Assembly (NCBI GenBank): GCA_949123685.1
Contig: CASBHZ010000113.1
Location: forward strand, 1-7,513
Source: an uncultured Bacteroidales bacterium
Lineage (GTDB): Bacteria > Bacteroidota > Bacteroidia > Bacteroidales > Muribaculaceae
DNA: 7,513 nucleotides
Reading direction: 5' to 3'
Both the position numbers and the translations under genes were made by a program. The notes under the pieces were generated by a model, which worked only from the letters and a program-made list of their open reading frames with translations, had not been told where the DNA came from and did no database searches. Below, in pieces: positions 1 to 7,293 of this stretch; within the stretch, counting starts at the first letter, position 1; every line of letters starts with the position of its first letter.

Positions 1-54
1 ATAAAATAACACATTTGTCGAGAATGAGACGAAATCTTAAATGAAAGAGCCGTG

Positions 55-74
55 TTGAGGATATTGAATTAAGA
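55..74. repeat. 20-bp direct repeat, left copy
   Basis: TTGAGGATATTGAATTAAGA matches 7241-7260 at 19 of 20 positions in the same orientation; the only difference is G60 against A7246. Identity stops abruptly on the outer (left) side. On the inner side both copies run into an AAGA...TCTT inverted repeat, and both have TTTGCA about 33-37 bp further on. The copy lies just upstream of the promoter of the first gene. It may be a shared upstream promoter or operator element, a dispersed short repeat, or a trace of the recombination that placed the cassette. The sequence does not decide between these. Confidence 0.75.
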
Positions 75-85
75 ACACAATTCTT
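71..85. promoter_or_regulatory. Inverted repeat overlapping the -33 box (possible operator)
   Basis: AAGAA (71-75) and TTCTT (81-85) form a perfect 5-bp dyad with a 5-bp spacer. The right arm overlaps the TTTG -33 element at 84-87, so a protein bound here would block RNA polymerase. The product of the next gene is a candidate ligand because small Cro/C1-type regulators beside restriction genes often control their own promoter. The arms are short and AT-rich, so chance is possible. Confidence 0.3.
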
Positions 86-114
86 TGTCATGTGAAGAGT
101 TTTCATTAAATTTG
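84..114 (+). promoter_or_regulatory. Bacteroidetes-type promoter of the operon
   Basis: TTTG (84-87) is followed after 19 bp by TAAATTTG (107-114). This fits the Bacteroides consensus of a -33 TTTG and a -7 TAnnTTTG, with every specified base present. The transcription start would fall near 119-123, giving a leader of about 20 nt before the ATG at 140. An imperfect dyad in that leader, CAAATATTATTG (126-137, 8 of 12 positions symmetric), could be another operator half but is weak. No other such promoter was seen ahead of the downstream genes, which supports one operon transcript from here. Confidence 0.7.
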
Positions 115-139
115 CAGATGGATAACAAATATTATTGAC

Positions 140-349
140 ATGGAAACTGATATAAACCGATTAAAAGTAGTTTTAGCAGAGAAAAAGAAGACAAACAAAT
201 GGCTATGTGAGCACTTAAATGTAAATCCATCTACAGTTTCAAAATGGTGTACTAATAGTTCGCAGCCCGATTTGCCTACTCTTGTTAAAATAGCACGGCT
301 ATTAGAAGTTAATGTTGATGATTTGATTAATAGTAAGGTTATAGATTAG
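140..349 (+). CDS. Cro/C1-type (XRE) HTH regulator, restriction-controller-like
   Basis: This 69-residue cytoplasmic DNA-binding protein is almost entirely one HTH_3 domain. Helix 2 is around residues 19-26 (NKWLCEHL), the recognition helix around 30-38 (PSTVSKWCT), and the closing helices around 45-63, with the family pattern PTLVKIARLLEVNVDDLI. It resembles in size and position the C (controller) proteins of restriction-modification systems, and I recall near relatives of the form TNKWL-x-TVSKWCTNSSQPDL directly upstream of restriction genes in Bacteroidales. It is the first gene of the operon, 10 nt before the helicase gene. The ATG at 140 is supported by the promoter at 84-114. It probably regulates its own promoter; whether it activates, represses or does both cannot be read. 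The gene is AT-rich like the AIPR gene. Confidence 0.9.
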   Translation: METDINRLKVVLAEKKKTNKWLCEHLNVNPSTVSKWCTNSSQPDLPTLVKIARLLEVNVDDLINSKVID

Positions 350-359
350 AGTTTACGCT

Positions 360-3209
360 ATGTTCTATAAGATAATAGAAAGGAAGAGAGATGAATGGCT
401 CAACTCGCCCTGTTGTGTCGTTTCTGACCTCATATCTTATATTGAACGTCAGCATAAAATGCGTGATGCTCAGATTGAATCTATAAAAACCTATCTGTTC
501 CTGAAGATTGAATGTAAAAATCAGCCTTTATGGGAACTTTTTGCTTCGGGAAAATTTAATTCAACAAATGTAGATGACCTTGAGGTTAACAGAGCTACAA
601 GGGAAATACTTGAGGTGAATCCAGCTGCATTGGCATTGTGGGAGTATGCCTCTATAAGTGACGAGAATGGCAATGTAAACTCGCCAAAGATTGTTGCAGC
701 CATTAAAAAAGCGCCGGACTCAATTGATTATACAGGAGTCATCAAGGAACTTTTTTTCAATGTAACCTATCCTGATTATCTGTTCAGTATACCTATGGGA
801 GCCGGCAAAACCTATCTTATGGCGGCTTTGATATATCTGAATTTATATTTCGCTTTGGCAGAGCCGGATAATCCCATTTTTGCTCATAACTTCATCCTTT
901 TTGTTCCGTCCGGACTGAAATCTTCGATTGTCCCGAGTCTGAGAGATATACAGAATTTCAACCCATTATGGATTTTGCCAGATCCGGTTGCCTCAAATCT
1001 GAAAAGCCTCATACAATATGAGTGGCTACAGGAGTCTTCATCTGCTTCTAAGAGCAATATAGTGAAGAATCCAAATGCGCGAAAAATCAGCATGCATACA
1101 GCGAATCCAAATCTTATGGGTCTCGTTGCCATGACGAATGCTGAAAAGGTTATCCTTGACCGAGTTGACAATAATTTCAGCATCGACGAGTCGCTTCTGA
1201 AATCGTTGCCTGAAGATGAACGCAAAGAGTACGAGGCGACACGCCAAGCTAATGAACTGCGAGAACAAATAGGCAAGATTCCCGGATTGTGCGTCCTAAT
1301 TGACGAAGTTCATCATGCCAGCGATGACCAAAAGCTGCGCAAGGTCGTGAATAAATGGATGGAACAAAGTAATTTTAATTCTGTGCTTGGGTTCTCCGGA
1401 ACACCGAATATGGATCCGGCTTCACGAATTAAGATTACTGATGAGTTGTCGGTAAAATGTACTCAGTACGCAAATGTCGTAACGTACTATCCGCTTATCA
1501 ACGGTATTGGCAACTTCTTGAAAATACCTACCGTACGTCATGCCAATCTCGACTCAACAGAGATTATAAGCCGAGGATTAAGAGAATTTTTCGATAAATA
1601 TGCCGAGACTGTCTATTCTAACGGAACATCGGCTAAGGTGGCAATTTATGCCCCTAAAATCAAGGATCTTGAAGAAGATATTTACCCGACCGCATGTGCT
1701 ATATGTGCAGAGTTGGGAATTAATCCCACGGAATCAATTCTAAAGTACCACAAAGGTAACTCTGACTATCAAATCGATGAAGATGCCCAGTTCGAATTTT
1801 CTACTCTTGATTCCCCTACATCCAAGAAAAGGATTATCCTGTTAGTTGGTATCGGCCGCGAGGGCTGGAACTGTAAAAGTCTTTCCGGAGTAATTTTGTC
1901 TCAGCGCAATTCATGCCCACAGAATATGGTATTGCAGATCAGTTGCCGGTGTCTGCGAGAAGTTGATAACGCCCGTAAGGAAACGGCTTTGATTTGGCTC
2001 AACAAGTTCAATGCCGACAAACTTAATCAGCAGTTGCTAGAACAGCAATATACCACAATCACAGAATTTGGTGGTAAGAAACCTGATGATCTTGTAACGC
2101 TTAACCGCTACTCTCGTATGGAGCGGTTGAAATTGCCTCCTATTGACTATTATCAGATAAAGATAAACTATAACACCATTGAGACTGCTCAAATCACGGA
2201 CATTGGAGACTATCTGCGAACATACCAACCACCTGTTTCAGACTCCACCGTGATTTACACTCAAGGCTTCAATCCGTCTGATACCGCGTCTGAAAGTGCC
2301 GTAGGCTATGATTATGCTGAGTCTGCTAATTATCGTCTTTGGCTTGATAGCATTGTCAAAGAGAGTTTAGGTCTGCTTGACATTGAAACACTGACAAGAT
2401 ATGAGGCAGAGCTTAAACGCATATTTAATAAAATCATCGTTGTCAATGGCGAAGCTGCTGTCTATAACATCGATATAGACCAAAGCAAAGTACGCTCCGA
2501 TATACGAAACTGCTTTGCAACACGCCGCAGATTCAACATTTCTGAGGAACTGGTGCCAGTAGAAGCAACGTTGCTTAAAGTCAACGCGCTTAAATCTCCA
2601 ATTGAAGTCAGTAAATCGGCCATCTACACTCCATCACAGGAAAAGGTTGCAGAGATTATCCGTCAGGACAGTAAACCAGCTGAAACAATATCGGAAGAAG
2701 TTCGCAAATATCTTATTGAGCATGGGCTACCATTGCCTGATGTAGATAAATCAGTTAACGACCGTACATATCATTATCTGCCTTACCATCTTGACAGCAC
2801 CCTGGAGGATGATTATCTTAACAGCATAATCGGCTATCTAAAATCAAAAGAGAGCGTTGAGTTCTACTTTAATGGAGATGACACGCTCACTGACTTCTGT
2901 ATTAGATGCTACACAAAGCGTGGCAAAGTTTGGAAATTAGATGGGAATTATTATCCGGATTTCCTCATGCTTACACGCAATTCCGATAATACCATTAATA
3001 AAGTAATCATCATCGAAACCAAGGGCGAAGGATTTGCCGGTAAGTTTGTCCCACGTAAACAATTCATGGAAGAGTCGTTTATCAAACTTAACAATGATAA
3101 AATCGGCTATCCACGATTTGATTTCCTTTACATTGAGGACACGCTTACAAAAGAGGAGCGACTCCAGAAGACTATTAACAAAATCAACACATTTCTGCTA
3201 AACGAATAA
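360..3209 (+). CDS. Type III-like restriction subunit Res: SF2 helicase with PD-(D/E)XK nuclease
   Basis: This 949-residue protein is the ATP-driven translocase and endonuclease of the system, expected to work in a complex with the methyltransferase encoded next. Superfamily 2 motifs appear in order: Walker A MGAGKT at 146-151 (K150), DEVH box at 315-318, SGTP at 346-349, REGWN at 500-504 (motif V region), and motif VI Q526-x3-R530-x2-R533. Motif VI reads QISCRCLR, with a cysteine where most Res proteins have glycine. A C-terminal nuclease is visible as PD at 866-867 and ExK at E886/K888 in VIIIETKGEG, so the active-site set looks intact. About 140 residues precede Walker A; I recognise no domain there. 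The length is close to that usual for type III Res subunits. The gene sits 4 nt before mod, and res-before-mod is the reverse of the classical order. A nuclease acting without Mod specificity is the main alternative. Confidence 0.9.
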   Translation: MFYKIIERKRDEWLNSPCCVVSDLISYIERQHKMRDAQIESIKTYLFLKIECKNQPLWELFASGKFNSTNVDDLEVNRATREILEVNPAALALWEYASISDENGNVNSPKIVAAIKKAPDSIDYTGVIKELFFNVTYPDYLFSIPMGAGKTYLMAALIYLNLYFALAEPDNPIFAHNFILFVPSGLKSSIVPSLRDIQNFNPLWILPDPVASNLKSLIQYEWLQESSSASKSNIVKNPNARKISMHTANPNLMGLVAMTNAEKVILDRVDNNFSIDESLLKSLPEDERKEYEATRQANELREQIGKIPGLCVLIDEVHHASDDQKLRKVVNKWMEQSNFNSVLGFSGTPNMDPASRIKITDELSVKCTQYANVVTYYPLINGIGNFLKIPTVRHANLDSTEIISRGLREFFDKYAETVYSNGTSAKVAIYAPKIKDLEEDIYPTACAICAELGINPTESILKYHKGNSDYQIDEDAQFEFSTLDSPTSKKRIILLVGIGREGWNCKSLSGVILSQRNSCPQNMVLQISCRCLREVDNARKETALIWLNKFNADKLNQQLLEQQYTTITEFGGKKPDDLVTLNRYSRMERLKLPPIDYYQIKINYNTIETAQITDIGDYLRTYQPPVSDSTVIYTQGFNPSDTASESAVGYDYAESANYRLWLDSIVKESLGLLDIETLTRYEAELKRIFNKIIVVNGEAAVYNIDIDQSKVRSDIRNCFATRRRFNISEELVPVEATLLKVNALKSPIEVSKSAIYTPSQEKVAEIIRQDSKPAETISEEVRKYLIEHGLPLPDVDKSVNDRTYHYLPYHLDSTLEDDYLNSIIGYLKSKESVEFYFNGDDTLTDFCIRCYTKRGKVWKLDGNYYPDFLMLTRNSDNTINKVIIIETKGEGFAGKFVPRKQFMEESFIKLNNDKIGYPRFDFLYIEDTLTKEERLQKTINKINTFLLNE

Positions 3210-3213
3210 AGCC

Positions 3214-5175
3214 ATGGCTATAAAATACGTTCCATATTTTCCCACAACGGTATCGGGGCAAGCAGTACTCGATAACTTAGTTCGTACCCAACGCATACTT
3301 CGATATCGAGAGAGCGATAAAGTGACCGAGCGTATTCTCCGTGGTATGCCGCTTTATGAAGTCACCGAGACCGAACGTGTCGGGGAGGATGCATCTGATA
3401 ACATGATAATCCATGGCGAATGTGTTTCTGCTTGTGCCTATCTCAAGGAGAAAGGAATAAAAGTTGATCTGGTCTACATCGACCCTCCGTTTGCGAGTGG
3501 AGCCGACTATGCCAAGAAAGTTTATATCCGTCGTAATCCACTCGTTGCAAAAGCGATGCAGCAGGCTGAGCAAGAGCTGGAAGATGACGAACTGAAAGCC
3601 TTTGAAGAGAAAATGTATGGTGACATCTGGGATAAGGAGAAATACCTTAACTGGATGTACGAAAATCTTATGGCCATTCGCTCAGTAATGAGCGAGAATG
3701 CTTCCATATATGTGCATCTTGATTGGCATATAGTTCATTATGTGAAGATCTTAATGGACGAAATCTTCGGTGAAGACAACTTCTGCAATGATATTACATG
3801 GAAAAGACAAACCTCTAGTGGCTACAAAGGCAAGTCTTCAATGGGAAAGAATCATGACAATATTCTTTACTATTCTCTTGGAGATGATAGGGTTTACAAT
3901 ACTGAGTATTTACCGTACACTGAAGAATACATAAACCAACGCTTTTCACATGTAGAGATTCAAGATGGGAAAGAACGTAGATTTAAAGATGCTTTTTTAG
4001 GTAGTGCAACTTCATCTGCAACAATAGAAGAGCTAAAAAAAGACAATAAGATATATTATACCTCTACTGGAGCAATGAGGTTGAAGGTATATCTAGATGA
4101 TGCCCCGGGAATTCCATTAGATGACATATGGTCTGATATTAATGCCGTAAATTCACAAGCTGAAGAAAGAACAGAATATGCGACCCAAAAGCCTGAGGCA
4201 TTGCTTGAGCGTGTAATTAAGGCAAGTAGCAATAAGGGTATGGTTGTTGCTGATTTCTTTGGCGGAAGTGGTGTAACCGCTGCTGTAGCAAATAAACTAG
4301 GCAGAAAGTTTATTCATACTGATGTCAATATAAACAGCATCCAAACAGCCCGTGACCGACTCAAAACTAATGGCGCAAGTTTCGCTGTCAAAAAGGTTCA
4401 GGATGGAGTAACACTTTACCGCAATCCGGTTCAGACAAAAGATGCGATTACGCGCATTATCCCCGGACTGAGAATTGACCCGACCATTGGCTCAATGTGG
4501 ATAGGTAGCATCATGGACACGACATACGGCTCATCACCCGTTTATGTACCTGATTTAATGGACTCCTCTTCAAGAGTGCTCGATGTTGTCACACTTAACC
4601 GCATAATCAATGACGCAATGCCTCAGTTGCCACCAACTGTCAAGCGCGTCATAGTCTATTACATTGACATAATTGACCGACAGGAACTCGATGACTTTAT
4701 CAAAGACAACAACGACACCGTAATTGAGATAGAACTCCGTGACCTTAAAGAATTGCTCGACATCGCAATTCTTCAGGATGATGTTGAGTACACTGTGAGT
4801 GAAGACCCATCCAAAATGGTTGATATTTTCACTGTTGCCATAACTCGTTTTTACAGTGATCGTGTCAGCCACAAAATCAATGAGTTTAATCAAAAAGCGA
4901 TGGCGAACTCTAAAAAGAAGTTCGTGCCCATTGAGCTTAGTCTTGAAGGACTTGAAGCAATTGAGATGGTTTCACTCGACTGCACTACAGCCGAGGAAAA
5001 CGCTCCGTGGCACGACGATTCAGAAATAAAGATTGAGAAAGACAGCACCGTCACTATCAACGACCGCAAAACTTCCGACTTCTGGAACGGCACTATCCAT
5101 GCCGACACCAAGCCCCTCCGCATGAAAATCCGCAACATCTGCGGCGATGAAACAATAAAACTCCTTAATTTATAA
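3214..5175 (+). CDS. Type III-like Mod: beta-class adenine-N6 DNA methyltransferase
   Basis: This 653-residue protein transfers a methyl group from S-adenosylmethionine to adenine N6 in a short DNA site, and in type III systems it also supplies the specificity of the Res complex. Motif IV DPPF is at 90-93, before the SAM-binding motif I FFGGSG at 348-353; that order (IV, target recognition, X, I) defines the beta class. NFCNDITWKR at 189-198 is the usual conserved block before the target-recognition region, and TQKP at 324-327 marks motif X. The recognition region (about 199-320) is noticeably AT-rich compared with the rest of the gene, suggesting exchange of specificity. Residues about 400-653 form a long C-terminal domain ending in SDFWNGTIHADTKPLRMKIR, probably for Res contact. 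No long simple repeat of the kind that switches phase-variable mod genes is present. Start ATG 3214 follows the res stop by 4 nt. Confidence 0.92.
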   Translation: MAIKYVPYFPTTVSGQAVLDNLVRTQRILRYRESDKVTERILRGMPLYEVTETERVGEDASDNMIIHGECVSACAYLKEKGIKVDLVYIDPPFASGADYAKKVYIRRNPLVAKAMQQAEQELEDDELKAFEEKMYGDIWDKEKYLNWMYENLMAIRSVMSENASIYVHLDWHIVHYVKILMDEIFGEDNFCNDITWKRQTSSGYKGKSSMGKNHDNILYYSLGDDRVYNTEYLPYTEEYINQRFSHVEIQDGKERRFKDAFLGSATSSATIEELKKDNKIYYTSTGAMRLKVYLDDAPGIPLDDIWSDINAVNSQAEERTEYATQKPEALLERVIKASSNKGMVVADFFGGSGVTAAVANKLGRKFIHTDVNINSIQTARDRLKTNGASFAVKKVQDGVTLYRNPVQTKDAITRIIPGLRIDPTIGSMWIGSIMDTTYGSSPVYVPDLMDSSSRVLDVVTLNRIINDAMPQLPPTVKRVIVYYIDIIDRQELDDFIKDNNDTVIEIELRDLKELLDIAILQDDVEYTVSEDPSKMVDIFTVAITRFYSDRVSHKINEFNQKAMANSKKKFVPIELSLEGLEAIEMVSLDCTTAEENAPWHDDSEIKIEKDSTVTINDRKTSDFWNGTIHADTKPLRMKIRNICGDETIKLLNL

Positions 5176-5189
5176 AATATACCTATTGT

Positions 5190-6896
5190 ATGGCAAATAG
5201 AAATGACTTTAAGCTTTTGCACGCAAAATGCATCCAGATATACGAGAATGTCTTAGCGACTCTAAAAATCAACAAAGATTCTCTCTGCAATCTCACGGAT
5301 ACAGAGAAAGCCCGATACGGATTCTATTACCTTATTCTACAAACTCTTACCGATGGTAATGAAATTGAAGAATTTACAGATATGATCTGTGATACAGAGT
5401 TTAATTCCCGTCTTTTTGACAATCGAGAGTCAGATGAAGGAATCGATGCAGCATATTTTGATAATGAACATAATCAAATTGTGCTCTTTAGCTTTAAATA
5501 TAGGGAAAAATTCTCAGTAGACAAAGAACAAAATATAAATGAGTTAATCTCAGCCTCAAAATTCTTTAACGCTATCAATACAGGAAACACACAGCATCTT
5601 AAAGGAAAGATTAAAACAGTGGCTGATGATATTAATACAAGATTAGACAGCAACCAAATATGGACAATTATTATTTATTATGCAACCAATGAGAATATAA
5701 CTCTTACTTCAGATCATCCTAATGTCAAATCCTTTGCAGAAGAATATGATATAGAATTTAAAGGATTTGGTCTTAATGAGATCGTTGAAGCTACTTCTAT
5801 AAGACCTCGAAACATTGATGCTTCTTTTTGTGTAAAAAAAGGTGCTGCCTTGACATACGAAGAAGATGAAATGTCATCGAACAAATCCTATATAGTAAAG
5901 ATGTCATTGCCTGAATTGATACGAATTACGTGCAATGATCCGATTTTAAGGAATGATGCGAATAAAGAAGGGGATGAATCACTGATTAAAGCGCATGTAG
6001 ATCTCAACGTACTATTTGATAATGTACGTGGGTTTATCTTGCGGTCAAAATTTAATGATAACATAGTAAAAAGTCTTTATGATGAACCTCAACGATTTTT
6101 CTACTATAATAATGGCATAACTATTATAGCCAATGATATAAAGAGTACAGAGTCGAGAATTGGAGGGAAGTGGAATTTTATTGTTTCTGATTTTCAAGTG
6201 GTCAATGGAGGTCAAACATTACGGTCTATACATAAGTTTAATCAGAGCGATGAAAATAATATGATCAACAAATTAACTAAAGCCCATATTTTAGTTAGAT
6301 TCTTAAGAATTAGCGATAATAATCTCCGTAATAAAATCGGAGAATTCACAAATAGTCAAAATGCAATAAGCCTTAGCGATTTGCGATCGTTAAGATCTGA
6401 GCAAATTCAACTTGAGCAATTTTTAGATGCTCATGGAATTCAATATTTTAGAAAAAAAGGAGATTTTAAGGCCTCTAAATCATATAAATATTCTATAGGA
6501 AAAGAGCGATTGGGGCAACTGTTACTTTCCACTATGTTTGGCCGACCTGAAATAGCGACTAACAAAAAGAGAGAAATTTTCGATTCTCTGTATGATGAAC
6601 TGTTTATTTCCAATGATAAGTTATTATCTGAAGAGACTCTGAATTTAATCTTTAACTTTCAGGACATTGAAAGTTCTTATAGAAAATCTGAGTTTAGTGG
6701 TTCTATACAGAAAAATATGTACATTGCTTATCTAAAATATAAATTAGGGGATAATACAATTACCTCTATCATCTCCAAATTTGAAACTTTCCTAAAAAGA
6801 TATATAAAGGAAAATCCTAAAGACCAATCTGCATCCCGTTTCCTCATAACAACAGGATTTAAGGAATCCCTTGATAAAGAATTCAAGATAAATTAG
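5190..6896 (+). CDS. AIPR-family protein (abortive infection phage resistance)
   Basis: This 568-residue protein has the AIPR (PF10592) signature: YYNNGITI at 305-312, FQVVNGGQT at 335-343, and FTNSQNAIS at 386-394. The family was named for abortive-infection phage resistance and is often found in restriction operons; its biochemical activity is not settled. The N-terminus has a block that looks like a degenerate PD-(D/E)XK nuclease: DEGID (D86) followed by the strand VLFSFKY (K103). S101 stands where I recall glutamine or glutamate in relatives, so catalysis there is doubtful. The gene begins 14 nt after mod and ends 20 nt before the DUF262 fragment, so it is probably translated from the same message. 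Its GC is about 33% in sampled lines, well below the end of mod, which suggests separate acquisition. It is soluble: no signal peptide or membrane span is seen. Confidence 0.88.
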   Translation: MANRNDFKLLHAKCIQIYENVLATLKINKDSLCNLTDTEKARYGFYYLILQTLTDGNEIEEFTDMICDTEFNSRLFDNRESDEGIDAAYFDNEHNQIVLFSFKYREKFSVDKEQNINELISASKFFNAINTGNTQHLKGKIKTVADDINTRLDSNQIWTIIIYYATNENITLTSDHPNVKSFAEEYDIEFKGFGLNEIVEATSIRPRNIDASFCVKKGAALTYEEDEMSSNKSYIVKMSLPELIRITCNDPILRNDANKEGDESLIKAHVDLNVLFDNVRGFILRSKFNDNIVKSLYDEPQRFFYYNNGITIIANDIKSTESRIGGKWNFIVSDFQVVNGGQTLRSIHKFNQSDENNMINKLTKAHILVRFLRISDNNLRNKIGEFTNSQNAISLSDLRSLRSEQIQLEQFLDAHGIQYFRKKGDFKASKSYKYSIGKERLGQLLLSTMFGRPEIATNKKREIFDSLYDELFISNDKLLSEETLNLIFNFQDIESSYRKSEFSGSIQKNMYIAYLKYKLGDNTITSIISKFETFLKRYIKENPKDQSASRFLITTGFKESLDKEFKIN

Positions 6897-6916
6897 TGGT
6901 AATTAATTTTTGACAG

Positions 6917-7225
6917 ATGGACATCGAACAGAAATACTCAGTAAACCACTACCTCGTATCGGCGCTGCTTAATTATGTTGATAATAAGGAGATTGCCATA
7001 CCGGAGATTCAGAGACCTTTTGTGTGGGACGGTGCAAAAGTACGAGACCTCATAGACAGCCTTTATCAAGGCTATCCAATAGGATATATCGTTACTTGGC
7101 AGAATCCGGATGTAAAGTTAAAAGATGGAACAACATCAACTGGCAAGAAAATTCTTATTGACGGTCAGCAACGCATGACAGCACTAACCGCGGCTATATT
7201 GGATAACTATTCAGCGAATGGATGA
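6917..7225 (+). pseudogene. DUF262 (GmrS-like) protein, truncated to its N-terminus
   Basis: The 102-residue product begins like an intact DUF262 protein: [10 protein letters not shown] at 29-38, then [14 protein letters not shown], then the hallmark DGQQRMTAL at 82-90. DUF262 is a ParB/sulfiredoxin-like nucleotide-binding domain. In GmrSD-type enzymes it is joined to a DUF1524 HNH nuclease domain and cuts modified (for example glucosylated) phage DNA. Family members usually run to several hundred residues, so most of the domain and any nuclease are missing. Similarity fades after about residue 95 and the frame stops at 7223-7225; none of the other frames continues the family. The following DNA looks like the start of an insertion sequence, so interruption by IS insertion is the likeliest cause. 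GC (47% in the one line counted) resembles the ends of mod rather than AIPR. The 3' half may survive beyond the window. Confidence 0.8.
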
Positions 7226-7240
7226 TATAGGCACCAAATC

Positions 7241-7260
7241 TTGAGAATATTGAATTAAGA
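7241..7260. repeat. 20-bp direct repeat, right copy
   Basis: TTGAGAATATTGAATTAAGA is the partner of 55-74 (19 of 20). It lies between the broken DUF262 frame and the transposase frame. Its end merges into TAAGATCTTA (7256-7265), a perfect 10-bp palindrome, paralleling the AAGAA-N5-TTCTT dyad at the left copy. Confidence 0.75.
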
Positions 7261-7269
7261 TCTTATTTT

Positions 7270-7288
7270 TCAGCAATTTAATAGCTGA
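7270..7288. promoter_or_regulatory. 19-bp interrupted palindrome before the transposase frame
   Basis: TCAGCAATTTAATAGCTGA is symmetric about position 7279 at all pairs except one (A7275/A7283): outer arms TCAGC and GCTGA, inner arms ATT and AAT. It ends 5 bp before the candidate TTG start. It could be an operator of the transposase gene or an RNA hairpin limiting its expression from outside transcripts, as is common near IS ends. It overlaps a weak -7-like TTTATTTG at 7289-7296. Confidence 0.4.
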
Positions 7289-7293
7289 TTTAT

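Noticed and set aside
1..54. Possible gene end or small peptide at the left edge (ATG at 41)
   Set aside because: The ATG frame ends after five codons, and no family resemblance was seen in any frame. Nothing supportable is present before the repeat.
751..757. Homopolymer runs (T7 here; A7 at 4035-4041, 5834-5840 and 6452-6458) as phase-variation switches
   Set aside because: Runs of seven are expected in AT-rich DNA. None is the long simple repeat typical of phase-variable mod genes, and all frames are open across them.
884..1276. Antisense open frames inside res, mod and the mod/AIPR junction
   Set aside because: They lie entirely opposite well-supported genes, overlap each other in different frames, and show no recognisable domain.
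6891..6904. AATTA-GTGG-TAATT hairpin between AIPR and DUF262 as a terminator
   Set aside because: The stem is only 5 A-T pairs and overlaps the AIPR stop. It is too weak for a terminator, and the downstream gene starts 12 nt later.
6904..6912. TAATTTTTG as a separate promoter -7 box for DUF262
   Set aside because: It has three rather than two bases between TA and TTTG, and lies only 4 nt from the ATG.
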